Origin: a virus
Virus record (IMG/VR): IMGVR_UViG_3300017971_002536
Coordinates: 1 to 64,000 of that record
DNA length: 64,000 nt
Reading direction: 5' to 3' (one strand)
Positions 45,061-51,627 of the stretch are shown here, in pieces; the first letter of the stretch is position 1; the number at the start of each line of letters is the position of its first letter. Both the position numbers and the translations under genes were made by a program. Under the pieces are notes generated by a model. The model had not been told where the DNA came from. It worked only from the letters and a program-made list of their open reading frames with translations, and did not search any database.

Positions 45061-45675
45061 TTATTTAAATAATTTTTCCCAATCTTTTTTTAACTCTAAC
45101 TTATATTTATCTAATAACTTAGATGAAATACTATTAATGCAATATCCCTTTCTTTGTGGATTTTCTAATTCATCAACAGGAATTAAAGAAAAATTCCAAT
45201 TATTTATATTTTTACGAACTTCTTTTTTATCTCGTCCTTTATAGTGAATTAACGTAACCAAAACCGCATCAAATTCATCAATACTATATGGAGTATAACC
45301 ATTAAGTGAATTATTTACATTTTTATCAGAATTTCTCCTTGTATTTTCAAAACAAATTTGTCTTGAGTACGGAGTTTTACCATCAACTTGTCTCAACTTA
45401 CTTTGGATTTTTTTATATTTGAGATTTGTATATATATCAAAACCTGCACCATTACCATCATCATTTATAACATCACTTACAACATTATTTCCTAAATAAT
45501 ATTTTATCAAATCACATTGAATATACTCATTTGCTTCTGCAACAGTTTTTCCCCATTCTCTAAGACATTTTCTCAATACAAATCCATTTTCAATAAAATC
45601 TCTAACATCCTTATCAGTTATAATACTATTATCTAACAAATTTCTCTCCAATCTTTTAATAAAAAACCCATTCAA
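45061..45675 (-). CDS. putative restriction endonuclease-like protein, PD-(D/E)XK type
   Basis: 204 residues if begun at the TTG at 45675. GAGFDIYTNLKYKKIQSKLR has the D...QxK form of a type II restriction enzyme catalytic core, followed by an Arg/Asn-rich loop (ENTRRNSDKN) as in DNA-recognition regions; no named enzyme is recognised. The first codon lies inside a terminator hairpin. A second TTG at 45639 has GGAGAG six bases upstream and may be the real start (192 residues). No methyltransferase partner adjoins it. Confidence 0.55.
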   Translation of the reverse strand: MNGFFIKRLERNLLDNSIITDKDVRDFIENGFVLRKCLREWGKTVAEANEYIQCDLIKYYLGNNVVSDVINDDGNGAGFDIYTNLKYKKIQSKLRQVDGKTPYSRQICFENTRRNSDKNVNNSLNGYTPYSIDEFDAVLVTLIHYKGRDKKEVRKNINNWNFSLIPVDELENPQRKGYCINSISSKLLDKYKLELKKDWEKLFK

Positions 45676-45686
45676 TATTGAATGGG
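45661..45686 (-). terminator. rho-independent terminator
   Basis: A perfect palindrome CCCATTCAATATTGAATGGG (45667-45686) is followed on the minus strand by six T residues. It lies directly after the 45702-46073 gene and would end that transcript, except that the next gene's candidate start codon sits inside the stem. A T-rich run on the other side could make it work in both directions. Confidence 0.75.
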
Positions 45687-45701
45687 CTTTTTAATTTTTT
45701 A

Positions 45702-46073
45702 TTAGAACCAACGCATCAACGAAATCCGGCGATTGGCAGATTCCTTGTGACCTACAAAACGAGTTGTATGACCACCATCAAAACGTCTCTTTAAAGACAT
45801 TTTTTCGAAACCACTAATCATAGCAGCAAGAGTGAATAACTTTTTTAGTGTCGCCTTACGTCTTTCAATACGACCGGGATCAAGAATGGAAACAATATCT
45901 TCCAACATCTTGACGTTGGCTTCGGCGTTCCGGCGACCACACTCAGGACAATTATATGCTTTCGCACGTCCTACCATTACACCTATTGCGAAATGTTCGC
46001 CCTTTTCTATGCTAAAGGGAACGGTCACTTTATGACCACATTTGTATTCTACATCAACCATTGTTTTTGACAT
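45702..46073 (-). CDS. zinc-ribbon protein, likely early gene
   Basis: 123 residues. CGHK near residue 12 and CPECGR near residue 42 form a ribbon of the type CxH...CxxC; the C-terminal half is basic with many Arg/Lys. No enzyme motif. It has its own strong promoter (46106-46134) and is followed by a terminator, so it is a single-gene early unit. A nucleic-acid-binding or host-takeover role is possible but unproven. Confidence 0.65.
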   Translation of the reverse strand: MSKTMVDVEYKCGHKVTVPFSIEKGEHFAIGVMVGRAKAYNCPECGRRNAEANVKMLEDIVSILDPGRIERRKATLKKLFTLAAMISGFEKMSLKRRFDGGHTTRFVGHKESANRRISLMRWF

Positions 46074-46105
46074 CTTATAACCTCTTTCTTTATTTACGTT
46101 ACTTA

Positions 46106-46134
46106 AATATACGAAATAAAAGCATTCTTGTCAA
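46106..46134 (-). promoter_or_regulatory. strong sigma-70 early promoter (copy 1 of 4)
   Basis: Minus strand: TTGACA (46129-46134), 17-base spacer ending in ATTTCG, then TATATT (46106-46111). The -35 is preceded by an A-rich run and CAG. Three other gaps nearby carry almost the same block, so this is a family of early promoters read by host RNA polymerase. Confidence 0.85.
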
Positions 46135-46151
46135 CTGTTTTTTTACTTTTT

Positions 46152-46355
46152 TTATCGCTGACCAAATCTTTTATCATCTATCCACATAACTAAAGTATCT
46201 TCCGTAGGATATAACATAACCTTTAATCCCGCATCCATCACTTTATCAATAATCGCTGTTCGTTTGCGTTTCGTGTATTCAAATTCTTCTTGATGTTTAT
46301 ATCCAAGAACGTGTTCCCAATTCGAATACCAATACGCTACCATAATTTTTTTCAT
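46152..46355 (-). CDS. small protein of unknown function
   Basis: 67 residues, Trp/Tyr-rich N-terminus (VAYWYSNWEHV) and basic middle. No family recognised. Its start overlaps the upstream stop by ATGA, and it is the last gene of a three-gene early unit driven from 46875-46903. Confidence 0.55.
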   Translation of the reverse strand: MKKIMVAYWYSNWEHVLGYKHQEEFEYTKRKRTAIIDKVMDAGLKVMLYPTEDTLVMWIDDKRFGQR

Positions 46356-46573
46356 GATTCTCTCCTATCAATATTCCATACCAAACCGGATAAAGTGTTC
46401 GAAGAATCCCAATAATGAAATCCACCACCTTTAACCGTCCACCAGGGATAAGTCATACCGGGTTGTTTATTGATCCAATATTTCTTACCATTTAGATTAT
46501 ACTCATAACGACCACCGCGGTGGCGAATAAGTTCACCTTTGTATTCATAGTCACGAATATATTTTTTCATCAA
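46352..46573 (-). CDS. small protein of unknown function
   Basis: 73 residues, rich in Gly, Tyr, Trp and Arg (LIRHRGGRYEYNLNGKKYW), predicted small beta-sheet protein. Not recognised. A second ATG follows directly (46570). It is coupled by ATGA to both neighbours in the early unit. Confidence 0.55.
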   Translation of the reverse strand: MMKKYIRDYEYKGELIRHRGGRYEYNLNGKKYWINKQPGMTYPWWTVKGGGFHYWDSSNTLSGLVWNIDRRES

Positions 46574-46836
46574 CTGTACCTCGCTACTAATTTACCATTG
46601 TAATAAACTTCGCGGGTAAAAAGAATCGGTGTCCAACCCAATTCTTTGCGACGCGCGTCAGCGTGAGCAATCTTCCACGCTTTTGTGAAAAGAGTATTAG
46701 TAACAACTTCAAAGCCACTATTATACTTGTGACCACCTGGTGCAAAAGTATCAGCTTCTGCCCATTGAATCTTGACAGTCCAAGTACCACGAACTGAAAA
46801 CTTTACATCTTTACTTTTGAAATCGTAACGAAACAT
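46570..46836 (-). CDS. small protein of unknown function
   Basis: 88 residues, first gene of an early unit. Mixed aromatic and charged residues, no recognised motif; the segment KAWKIAHADARRKELGW looks helical and the flanks beta. It has an AAAGGAG ribosome site and lies about 40 bases after a strong promoter. Confidence 0.55.
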   Translation of the reverse strand: MFRYDFKSKDVKFSVRGTWTVKIQWAEADTFAPGGHKYNSGFEVVTNTLFTKAWKIAHADARRKELGWTPILFTREVYYNGKLVARYS

Positions 46837-46874
46837 TTTTAACTCCTTTAGTTGTTATCTCAATTAACTACTAT

Positions 46875-46903
46875 AATATACGAAATTCAGATGTATTTGT
46901 CAA
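46875..46903 (-). promoter_or_regulatory. strong sigma-70 early promoter (copy 2 of 4)
   Basis: Minus strand: TTGACA (46898-46903), 17-base spacer ending in ATTTCG, TATATT (46875-46880). It shares CAGTTGACAAATACAT with copy 3 at 48475. It serves the genes at 46836 and leftward. Confidence 0.85.
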
Positions 46904-46931
46904 CTGTTTTCTGGTTTTTCTGGTAAATTTT

Positions 46932-47324
46932 TTATAGGGAAAATCGTAAACTTACGGTGTAACCGCTTCGTTGTAACGTGTTGATGTTTAATATGACGGG
47001 CGTCCATGATATGATGTTATATACAATTAAAGCTAATCTTCGTTGTCCTACCGATGATGTAAAATTCTTTATTACCATTATTCCGAATGCAGATATGATC
47101 ACTTTCGTGGCGAATAACTGTGTCATACTGGGATGCGAGCCGTATAAAGGATTTACCTCTTTCATCCCATATGTATTTATCGCATGATTTGTTAAGCCGT
47201 AATCTAATACCTGCGCTATTACAAAAGTGGACGCTAACGTATAATCTACGGGCGTCCACTCCAATGAATCTTGACCAAAAATACAAATTGGTATCAATAA
47301 GAATATTATTAAACGGTGTGCCAT
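46932..47324 (-). CDS. membrane protein of unknown function with signal-like N-terminus
   Basis: 130 residues. A hydrophobic N-terminus (LIIFLLIPICIFG) is followed by two or three more hydrophobic segments, with an EVNPLYGSHPS loop that resembles small DUF-type inner-membrane proteins. Topology suggests insertion in the host membrane. It overlaps the nucleotidyltransferase gene by 16 bases. Confidence 0.6.
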   Translation of the reverse strand: MAHRLIIFLLIPICIFGQDSLEWTPVDYTLASTFVIAQVLDYGLTNHAINTYGMKEVNPLYGSHPSMTQLFATKVIISAFGIMVIKNFTSSVGQRRLALIVYNIISWTPVILNINTLQRSGYTVSLRFSL

Positions 47325-48265
47325 TCTCTAATCATCCTCTTTACTAATTCTTGTACTTCATTGTATCTCGGACGTTTCGGTAACGCGGTATACTCAACAG
47401 CATCATGAATCTTAGCTTCAAGTTCCTCAGCGTAATCCAAAACGTATTTCATTTCCCACTTTCCTAACTTCACATCCAAAATAGTTTGACGATAACGTAA
47501 AGGAAATTCGAGGCGTCCGGTGGACAATAATTCTTTTCCCTCTAACATCAATCGAACTAAATGTGATGCAAATTTAGTGTCATATCCATGAGAAGTTAAC
47601 AAATCTTTCCTATTGGTAGCTTTAGACAATCTTTCATCAATCATCTTCTTTACTTTCCTCAACATGAAATGTCTTTGGAAATTTAAGTCACCAATAAGAA
47701 TGTTGTCGCCTTTAACACTCATAAATGGAAGTTTCTTGTCAAGAATCTCAACTAACAATTTCTTTCCATCTTCAGGAGATTTAATAAATCCATACAACCA
47801 ATCTTGAGCATTCTCAAGGGAATGATAATTGTCAGTGCGAATCACCATCTTGTGTTTTTGACTAAAAGCATATCCAAGAAATTTTTCCTTTAATCCACGA
47901 TGCGGGAACAAATGAGCGTTCCTCAAAAGTTCCTTTCCCCAAAAGTTACTGTAAACTAAGTTTGCTTCGTTAACAAACATTTGTTCCAAAATATTCGGGT
48001 TATTATCCATCGCCAGACGAACAAACTTTCTCAACTCATAAATCACCATATCAACGGCGTTTTCGTCGTTCTTTCCATCGTCCTTTTTAGACTTGATACT
48101 CAAATCAACTTCGTCGGCACGTTCGAATCCAAATACCATGTCCTCACTCGGCATGAAAACTCCACTGTAATCAGTGTCACTGGTTGGAGTTGCAGTTCCA
48201 TACAACCTTGACCCAACCATATATTCTAAAATCTTATTTTCTTTCGCAACTTCTCTCGCGTTCAT
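47309..48265 (-). CDS. RlaP/YcgL-type nucleotidyltransferase
   Basis: 318 residues. VGSRLYGTATPTSDTDYSGVF near residue 17 is the GS...DxD metal-binding motif of DNA polymerase beta-superfamily nucleotidyltransferases, and the helical rest (LEQMFVNEANLVY, QDWLYGFIKSP) matches the RlaP family seen in many phages. The substrate (RNA end, nucleotide or protein) is unknown. It is coupled to a small upstream gene by ATGA. Confidence 0.85.
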   Translation of the reverse strand: MNAREVAKENKILEYMVGSRLYGTATPTSDTDYSGVFMPSEDMVFGFERADEVDLSIKSKKDDGKNDENAVDMVIYELRKFVRLAMDNNPNILEQMFVNEANLVYSNFWGKELLRNAHLFPHRGLKEKFLGYAFSQKHKMVIRTDNYHSLENAQDWLYGFIKSPEDGKKLLVEILDKKLPFMSVKGDNILIGDLNFQRHFMLRKVKKMIDERLSKATNRKDLLTSHGYDTKFASHLVRLMLEGKELLSTGRLEFPLRYRQTILDVKLGKWEMKYVLDYAEELEAKIHDAVEYTALPKRPRYNEVQELVKRMIREWHTV

Positions 48266-48450
48266 TTCTTTTCCTTATTCTTAAACTGAAAATGATATTC
48301 ATCTTCACCTTTATCAATCGTATCTATAATCCTTGATAAAAATTGAATGGGAGCAGTAGTTCCACCGGCCCAAGCAAGATTATAAACCGTTACTTCACTA
48401 CGAATATGTTGATATACATCGTCGTCAATTAATAAAGTAATTTTTTTCAA
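48262..48450 (-). CDS. small protein, possible ribbon-helix-helix regulator
   Basis: 62 residues starting at TTG, which has a GGAG site six bases upstream. ITLLIDDDVYQHIRSEV resembles the strand-helix start of ribbon-helix-helix proteins, but the second helix is unclear. It heads a unit with the nucleotidyltransferase, driven by the promoter at 48475. Confidence 0.5.
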   Translation of the reverse strand: MKKITLLIDDDVYQHIRSEVTVYNLAWAGGTTAPIQFLSRIIDTIDKGEDEYHFQFKNKEKK

Positions 48451-48474
48451 TTAAAACTCCATTTCTTTGATATA

Positions 48475-48503
48475 AAGTTACGAAATAAAAATGTATTTGT
48501 CAA
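48475..48503 (-). promoter_or_regulatory. sigma-70 early promoter (copy 3 of 4)
   Basis: Minus strand: TTGACA (48498-48503), 17-base spacer ending in ATTTCG, then TAACTT (48475-48480), a weaker -10 than the TATATT of the other copies. The upstream block CAGAAAACAGTTGACAAATA is nearly identical to copy 2. Confidence 0.75.
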
Positions 48504-48518
48504 CTGTTTTCTGATAAA

Positions 48519-48812
48519 TTATGAAGATAATGACGTTTTTTCAAATACTCTCCAATTATCACCATCAAAGATTGTTATAACATAATGATAATGTGGCGTT
48601 TTCTTCATATTACAATAACATTCATCCTGCCACTCCCGACCACCATTAATCTTTTTATATTCTAATGATAAGATTGTGTGAACTAAACCAAACGCACTTA
48701 TTGGATTTAAATGTTCAATAATTTCTGGCTCAAGATTTGTCCTACTCCTTATTAATTCTTTCGCCTTTTCATACTTTCTTTTTTCTTTTCCTAATACTTT
48801 TCTCACTACCAT
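48519..48812 (-). CDS. small protein of unknown function
   Basis: 97 residues, basic N-terminus and an ECYCNMKKTPHYHYV segment with two Cys and two His that could bind metal. No family recognised. It starts with a GGAG-type site and points away from the plus-strand lipoprotein gene, so the two are divergent. Confidence 0.55.
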   Translation of the reverse strand: MVVRKVLGKEKRKYEKAKELIRSRTNLEPEIIEHLNPISAFGLVHTILSLEYKKINGGREWQDECYCNMKKTPHYHYVITIFDGDNWRVFEKTSLSS

Positions 48813-48827
48813 ATCCCCTCCGAAAAG

Positions 48828-48856
48828 TTGGTATGATTTTTGTACAATTATATGGT
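48828..48856 (+). promoter_or_regulatory. candidate promoter for the lipoprotein gene
   Basis: TTGGTA (48828-48833), 17-base spacer, TATGGT (48851-48856) fit a moderate sigma-70 promoter facing right. A TATAAATA (48872-48879), the T4 late promoter core, also lies on the plus strand but directly abuts the AGGAG ribosome site (48879-48883), so a transcript from it would lack most of that site. Confidence 0.45.
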
Positions 48857-48892
48857 ATAAAAACCATTCAATATAAATAGGAGAATAAAAAA

Positions 48893-49585
48893 ATGAGTAT
48901 CAAACTATTGTTTCTTATTGTGATAAGTCTACTCTTATCCTCTTGTTACACACACTTTCGTTACGTCTATACCGAAGAACCTGTAGACGAAGTTTACATT
49001 TATGATGTCAACTATGTTTACACTAATCTTTGGTATGACGATTTCTACTGGCGTTACGATGTCTCTAATTACTATTGTACATTTGGTTTATATTATTATT
49101 CGCCAGGGTACTATGGCTACCCTTACCACTATAAATATAAACCATACTATTATCATAAACGCCCGTATTATAAACGCCATTGGAAAAAACGCCGTCATAA
49201 TGTTGATAAAAACCCACGTTATAGACCAAAACGACACTTATTGATGGGAAAAACCAACATTAAAAAATCTCAAAAAAATGTCCTGCTAAACCGTAAAAAA
49301 TTCAAAAAAAGAAAGGTAATAGGACAAAAATCGAGACAGAATGTCCAGATAAAAAATCGTATCACGACAAAATCTCGTCAAAATGTCGAAATACGTAAAA
49401 AACGACAAAATAAACGTAATTATCACGACACACAAAAACGTGTCCACCGAACACCCTCGTTCAAAAAACAAGTCCAAAAAACGAGAAAAAATACCCACGT
49501 TCAAAAACGTAATAATTCGGCTTTCAAATCAAAAATTAATAAAAAATCTCAAAGAGCAAATGTTAAAAGAAAAGGGCGAAAATAA
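48893..49585 (+). CDS. lipoprotein with Tyr-rich and Lys/Arg-rich regions (only plus-strand gene)
   Basis: 230 residues. A hydrophobic signal ends in LLSSC (Cys18), a type II lipobox. Residues 19-95 are extremely rich in tyrosine (many YY pairs), then the rest is dominated by Lys, Arg, Asn and Gln with recurring SRQNV and RQNK-like motifs. It should be anchored in the host outer or inner membrane, perhaps blocking re-infection or binding surface polymer; this is inference. It has a strong AGGAG site and ends at a bidirectional terminator. Everything around it runs the other way. Confidence 0.75.
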   Translation: MSIKLLFLIVISLLLSSCYTHFRYVYTEEPVDEVYIYDVNYVYTNLWYDDFYWRYDVSNYYCTFGLYYYSPGYYGYPYHYKYKPYYYHKRPYYKRHWKKRRHNVDKNPRYRPKRHLLMGKTNIKKSQKNVLLNRKKFKKRKVIGQKSRQNVQIKNRITTKSRQNVEIRKKRQNKRNYHDTQKRVHRTPSFKKQVQKTRKNTHVQKRNNSAFKSKINKKSQRANVKRKGRK

Positions 49586-49597
49586 TCGCCCTTTTTT
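49570..49597. terminator. bidirectional rho-independent terminator
   Basis: AAAAGGGCGA (49570-49579), a six-base loop, TCGCCCTTTT (49586-49595) and two more T's. The stem is flanked by A's on one side and T's on the other, so it can end both the rightward lipoprotein transcript and the leftward 49600-50499 transcript, which converge here. Confidence 0.85.
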
Positions 49598-49599
49598 AC

Positions 49600-50499
49600 T
49601 TATTTTTCTTTATTTTTCGCTAAATATTTCGGCGAATATCTAAGATAACATTGTGTCGCAGGCAAATCTACACTATAACCCTCACTATCTACTTTTATAA
49701 GTGCTGGTGTTTCTCTCGATGGATTTTTTGTCAATAAATCATTTATACGAGTAGAAATATGTGTCCATGGCTCAGCATCTGGTTCATATTCCATATGTTT
49801 TCTGTTGACTTCACTCAATAAATCTTTGTAGTGAATTTGTCCATATTCTTCAATGGTTTCTTTGATAAGAGAAACTTGAGAATACTCAGATTTATATGTA
49901 CTCGATCTTAATTCAGTTAAATCATTACTCTCAAACCAATTAAAAATACTAGCATTATTATCTAAATGTTTCATGAAAATTTCATGTAATTCTGGAAATG
50001 TAAAATAAAATGTAGAATATTCTTTTGCAACCACTAAGGCTTTTTCTTTTATAAAAAGTGTTCCGAGTTCTCCAAAATCCAAACGCTCTTTATAAACTTC
50101 TTTATCAAGAATACTTTTATATATAACAAGTTGTTCTTTATATAGATCACTACCTATTTTTACTTCTATATAAAAAATTCCATTACCATATTTTTTTGAC
50201 TTTATACGTAAAACAATATCAAGACGCCTATCATGTATTTCCTCTCCATCAGACGCATAAATAACTTCTTTTTTAGGTTCTTCTCTACTTACACTATATT
50301 CTATTTCATCATCCGAAAAATCATATTTTTTAGTCTTTTCACCTATTAGTGTAATTATTTCATCAGCAACCTTTGGATTATTATTAATATACAAACAAAC
50401 TCCACCAGTCACTTTAACCTCTTGACCACCACCAACTATATCTATCCAATATTTTTCTTGATCTTCCATCAGTGGATTTCTATTACAACGAATTTTCAT
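49600..50499 (-). CDS. predicted PD-(D/E)XK nuclease
   Basis: 299 residues. RRLDIVLRI followed by FYIEVKIGSDLYKEQLVIYK gives the D...ExK core and trailing Gln/Tyr of PD-(D/E)XK nucleases. The C-terminal third (HYKDLLSEVNRKH, HISTRINDLL) looks like a winged-helix DNA-binding domain. A restriction-like or defence-like DNase is likely; no partner methylase adjoins. It has its own early promoter (copy 4) and terminator. Confidence 0.65.
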   Translation of the reverse strand: MKIRCNRNPLMEDQEKYWIDIVGGGQEVKVTGGVCLYINNNPKVADEIITLIGEKTKKYDFSDDEIEYSVSREEPKKEVIYASDGEEIHDRRLDIVLRIKSKKYGNGIFYIEVKIGSDLYKEQLVIYKSILDKEVYKERLDFGELGTLFIKEKALVVAKEYSTFYFTFPELHEIFMKHLDNNASIFNWFESNDLTELRSSTYKSEYSQVSLIKETIEEYGQIHYKDLLSEVNRKHMEYEPDAEPWTHISTRINDLLTKNPSRETPALIKVDSEGYSVDLPATQCYLRYSPKYLAKNKEK

Positions 50500-50529
50500 T
50501 ATATAACCTTTCTTTATTTGTCTATTACT

Positions 50530-50558
50530 AATATACGAAATTTCAGAGTAAATGTCAA
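50530..50558 (-). promoter_or_regulatory. strong sigma-70 early promoter (copy 4 of 4)
   Basis: Minus strand: TTGACA (50553-50558), 17-base spacer ending in ATTTCG, TATATT (50530-50535), preceded by an A-run and CAG as in the other copies. It drives the nuclease gene at 49600-50499. Confidence 0.85.
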
Positions 50559-50570
50559 CTGTTTTTTTAA

Positions 50571-51266
50571 TTATTTTGACTTTAGAATAACTATAACTCG
50601 TCCAGTAGAACTTTCAATTATAACTACTTCATGAGTTTTCTCAAATTTTTTCTTCCAATCAATTAATACTTCAGTATGTCCAGGATCTGCTGCAAATGTT
50701 TCGTGTTTTGGAGTTGGATATGTGAACACACAATTTTTACATACTCTCATAATTTCATTAGCTGCTTGATCTTTTAGAGCCGGTGGAATGTGTTCGATTG
50801 TTTCAGTACACCAGCCCCAATCCCATTGATGATCTTCAAAATCTTTCATATCAGTTACATCCATAACATAATCAATTTTTGGACCTGGACGTAAATCTAA
50901 TGATTTATATATTTTTGTTCGTTTTCGTAAATTTCCTTTATACGGTACACTTAATCCAGCTCCAATATCAAGTATAGATTTAGCTTTTGTTTCTTCCGTC
51001 AAATGTATAGTTCTTATATAATCACGATTAAATTTATAATTACCATCTTCGCCAAAATATACAGGTGGAACATACCACAAATAATGACGTATCACTTCCT
51101 CGCCATTACGGTGATGATCAACTGCAGTTTCAGGAAAAATATATTCAAATGTTTCTTCCTCTTTTTTCGGCACGTACTTTAAACGTTGTCTTTTTGGTTC
51201 ATCAGCTACGTCTTCCGCAGCTTGACTATCAAAAAAATCATTCTTTTTCATTTTCAATCTGCCCAT
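50571..51266 (-). CDS. class I SAM-dependent methyltransferase
   Basis: 231 residues. SILDIGAGLSVPY is motif I, LDLRPGPKIDYVMDVTD follows with the acidic residue that binds the SAM ribose, and GWCTETIEHIPP is the post-motif strand of Methyltransf_11-like enzymes. The N-terminus (MKKNDFFDSQAAEDV) is an unstructured leader. No DNA-methylase catalytic motif (DPPY or PCQ) is visible, so a small molecule, protein or RNA target is more likely. Start supported by AAAGGAG seven bases upstream. Confidence 0.75.
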   Translation of the reverse strand: MGRLKMKKNDFFDSQAAEDVADEPKRQRLKYVPKKEEETFEYIFPETAVDHHRNGEEVIRHYLWYVPPVYFGEDGNYKFNRDYIRTIHLTEETKAKSILDIGAGLSVPYKGNLRKRTKIYKSLDLRPGPKIDYVMDVTDMKDFEDHQWDWGWCTETIEHIPPALKDQAANEIMRVCKNCVFTYPTPKHETFAADPGHTEVLIDWKKKFEKTHEVVIIESSTGRVIVILKSK

Positions 51267-51300
51267 GTAACAACTCCTTTATTTATCTTTTTAAATTATT

Positions 51301-51624
51301 TCAACATCCACCCTCAGGATACCTCTTTCCCTCTTTTATTACTCGTATCTCAGAAAGTTCAGGTTTTGGCGGTGGACCTGGACGCGAAGTAGGTACATTC
51401 GCTTTCCTTCGTCGTTCCCACTCCATAAAACCTTGTATTCCGGTTAACTTACTATCTCCACCACATTCTCTACATAAATAAAAATGACGATTGTATATAA
51501 GCGCCCAGTGGCCGCGTTCTCGGCGAAATTCTTCACCACATAAACAACACTTGTGCCATATAAATAATGGGAATATACGACCAATACAAGTTATTATTTG
51601 TGGTTTTTCTACTTGTCTTTTCAT
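51301..51624 (-). CDS. zinc-finger protein of unknown function
   Basis: 107 residues. CCLCGEEF near residue 26 and CRECGG near residue 51 form a four-cysteine finger around a basic, aromatic core; a Pro-rich tail follows. No enzyme motif. It is located just downstream of the gp41 helicase gene in transcription order. Confidence 0.6.
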   Translation of the reverse strand: MKRQVEKPQIITCIGRIFPLFIWHKCCLCGEEFRRERGHWALIYNRHFYLCRECGGDSKLTGIQGFMEWERRRKANVPTSRPGPPPKPELSEIRVIKEGKRYPEGGC

Positions 51625-51627
51625 AAC

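Noticed and set aside
46587-46790. Minus-strand 67-residue frame inside the early gene at 46570-46836
   Set aside because: It is a second frame nested fully within a gene that has a promoter and a proper ribosome site.
48872-48879. TATAAATA as the sole late promoter of the lipoprotein gene
   Set aside because: It abuts the ribosome site, so a transcript starting six bases later would lack the AGGAG; a sigma-70-like element further upstream is preferred.
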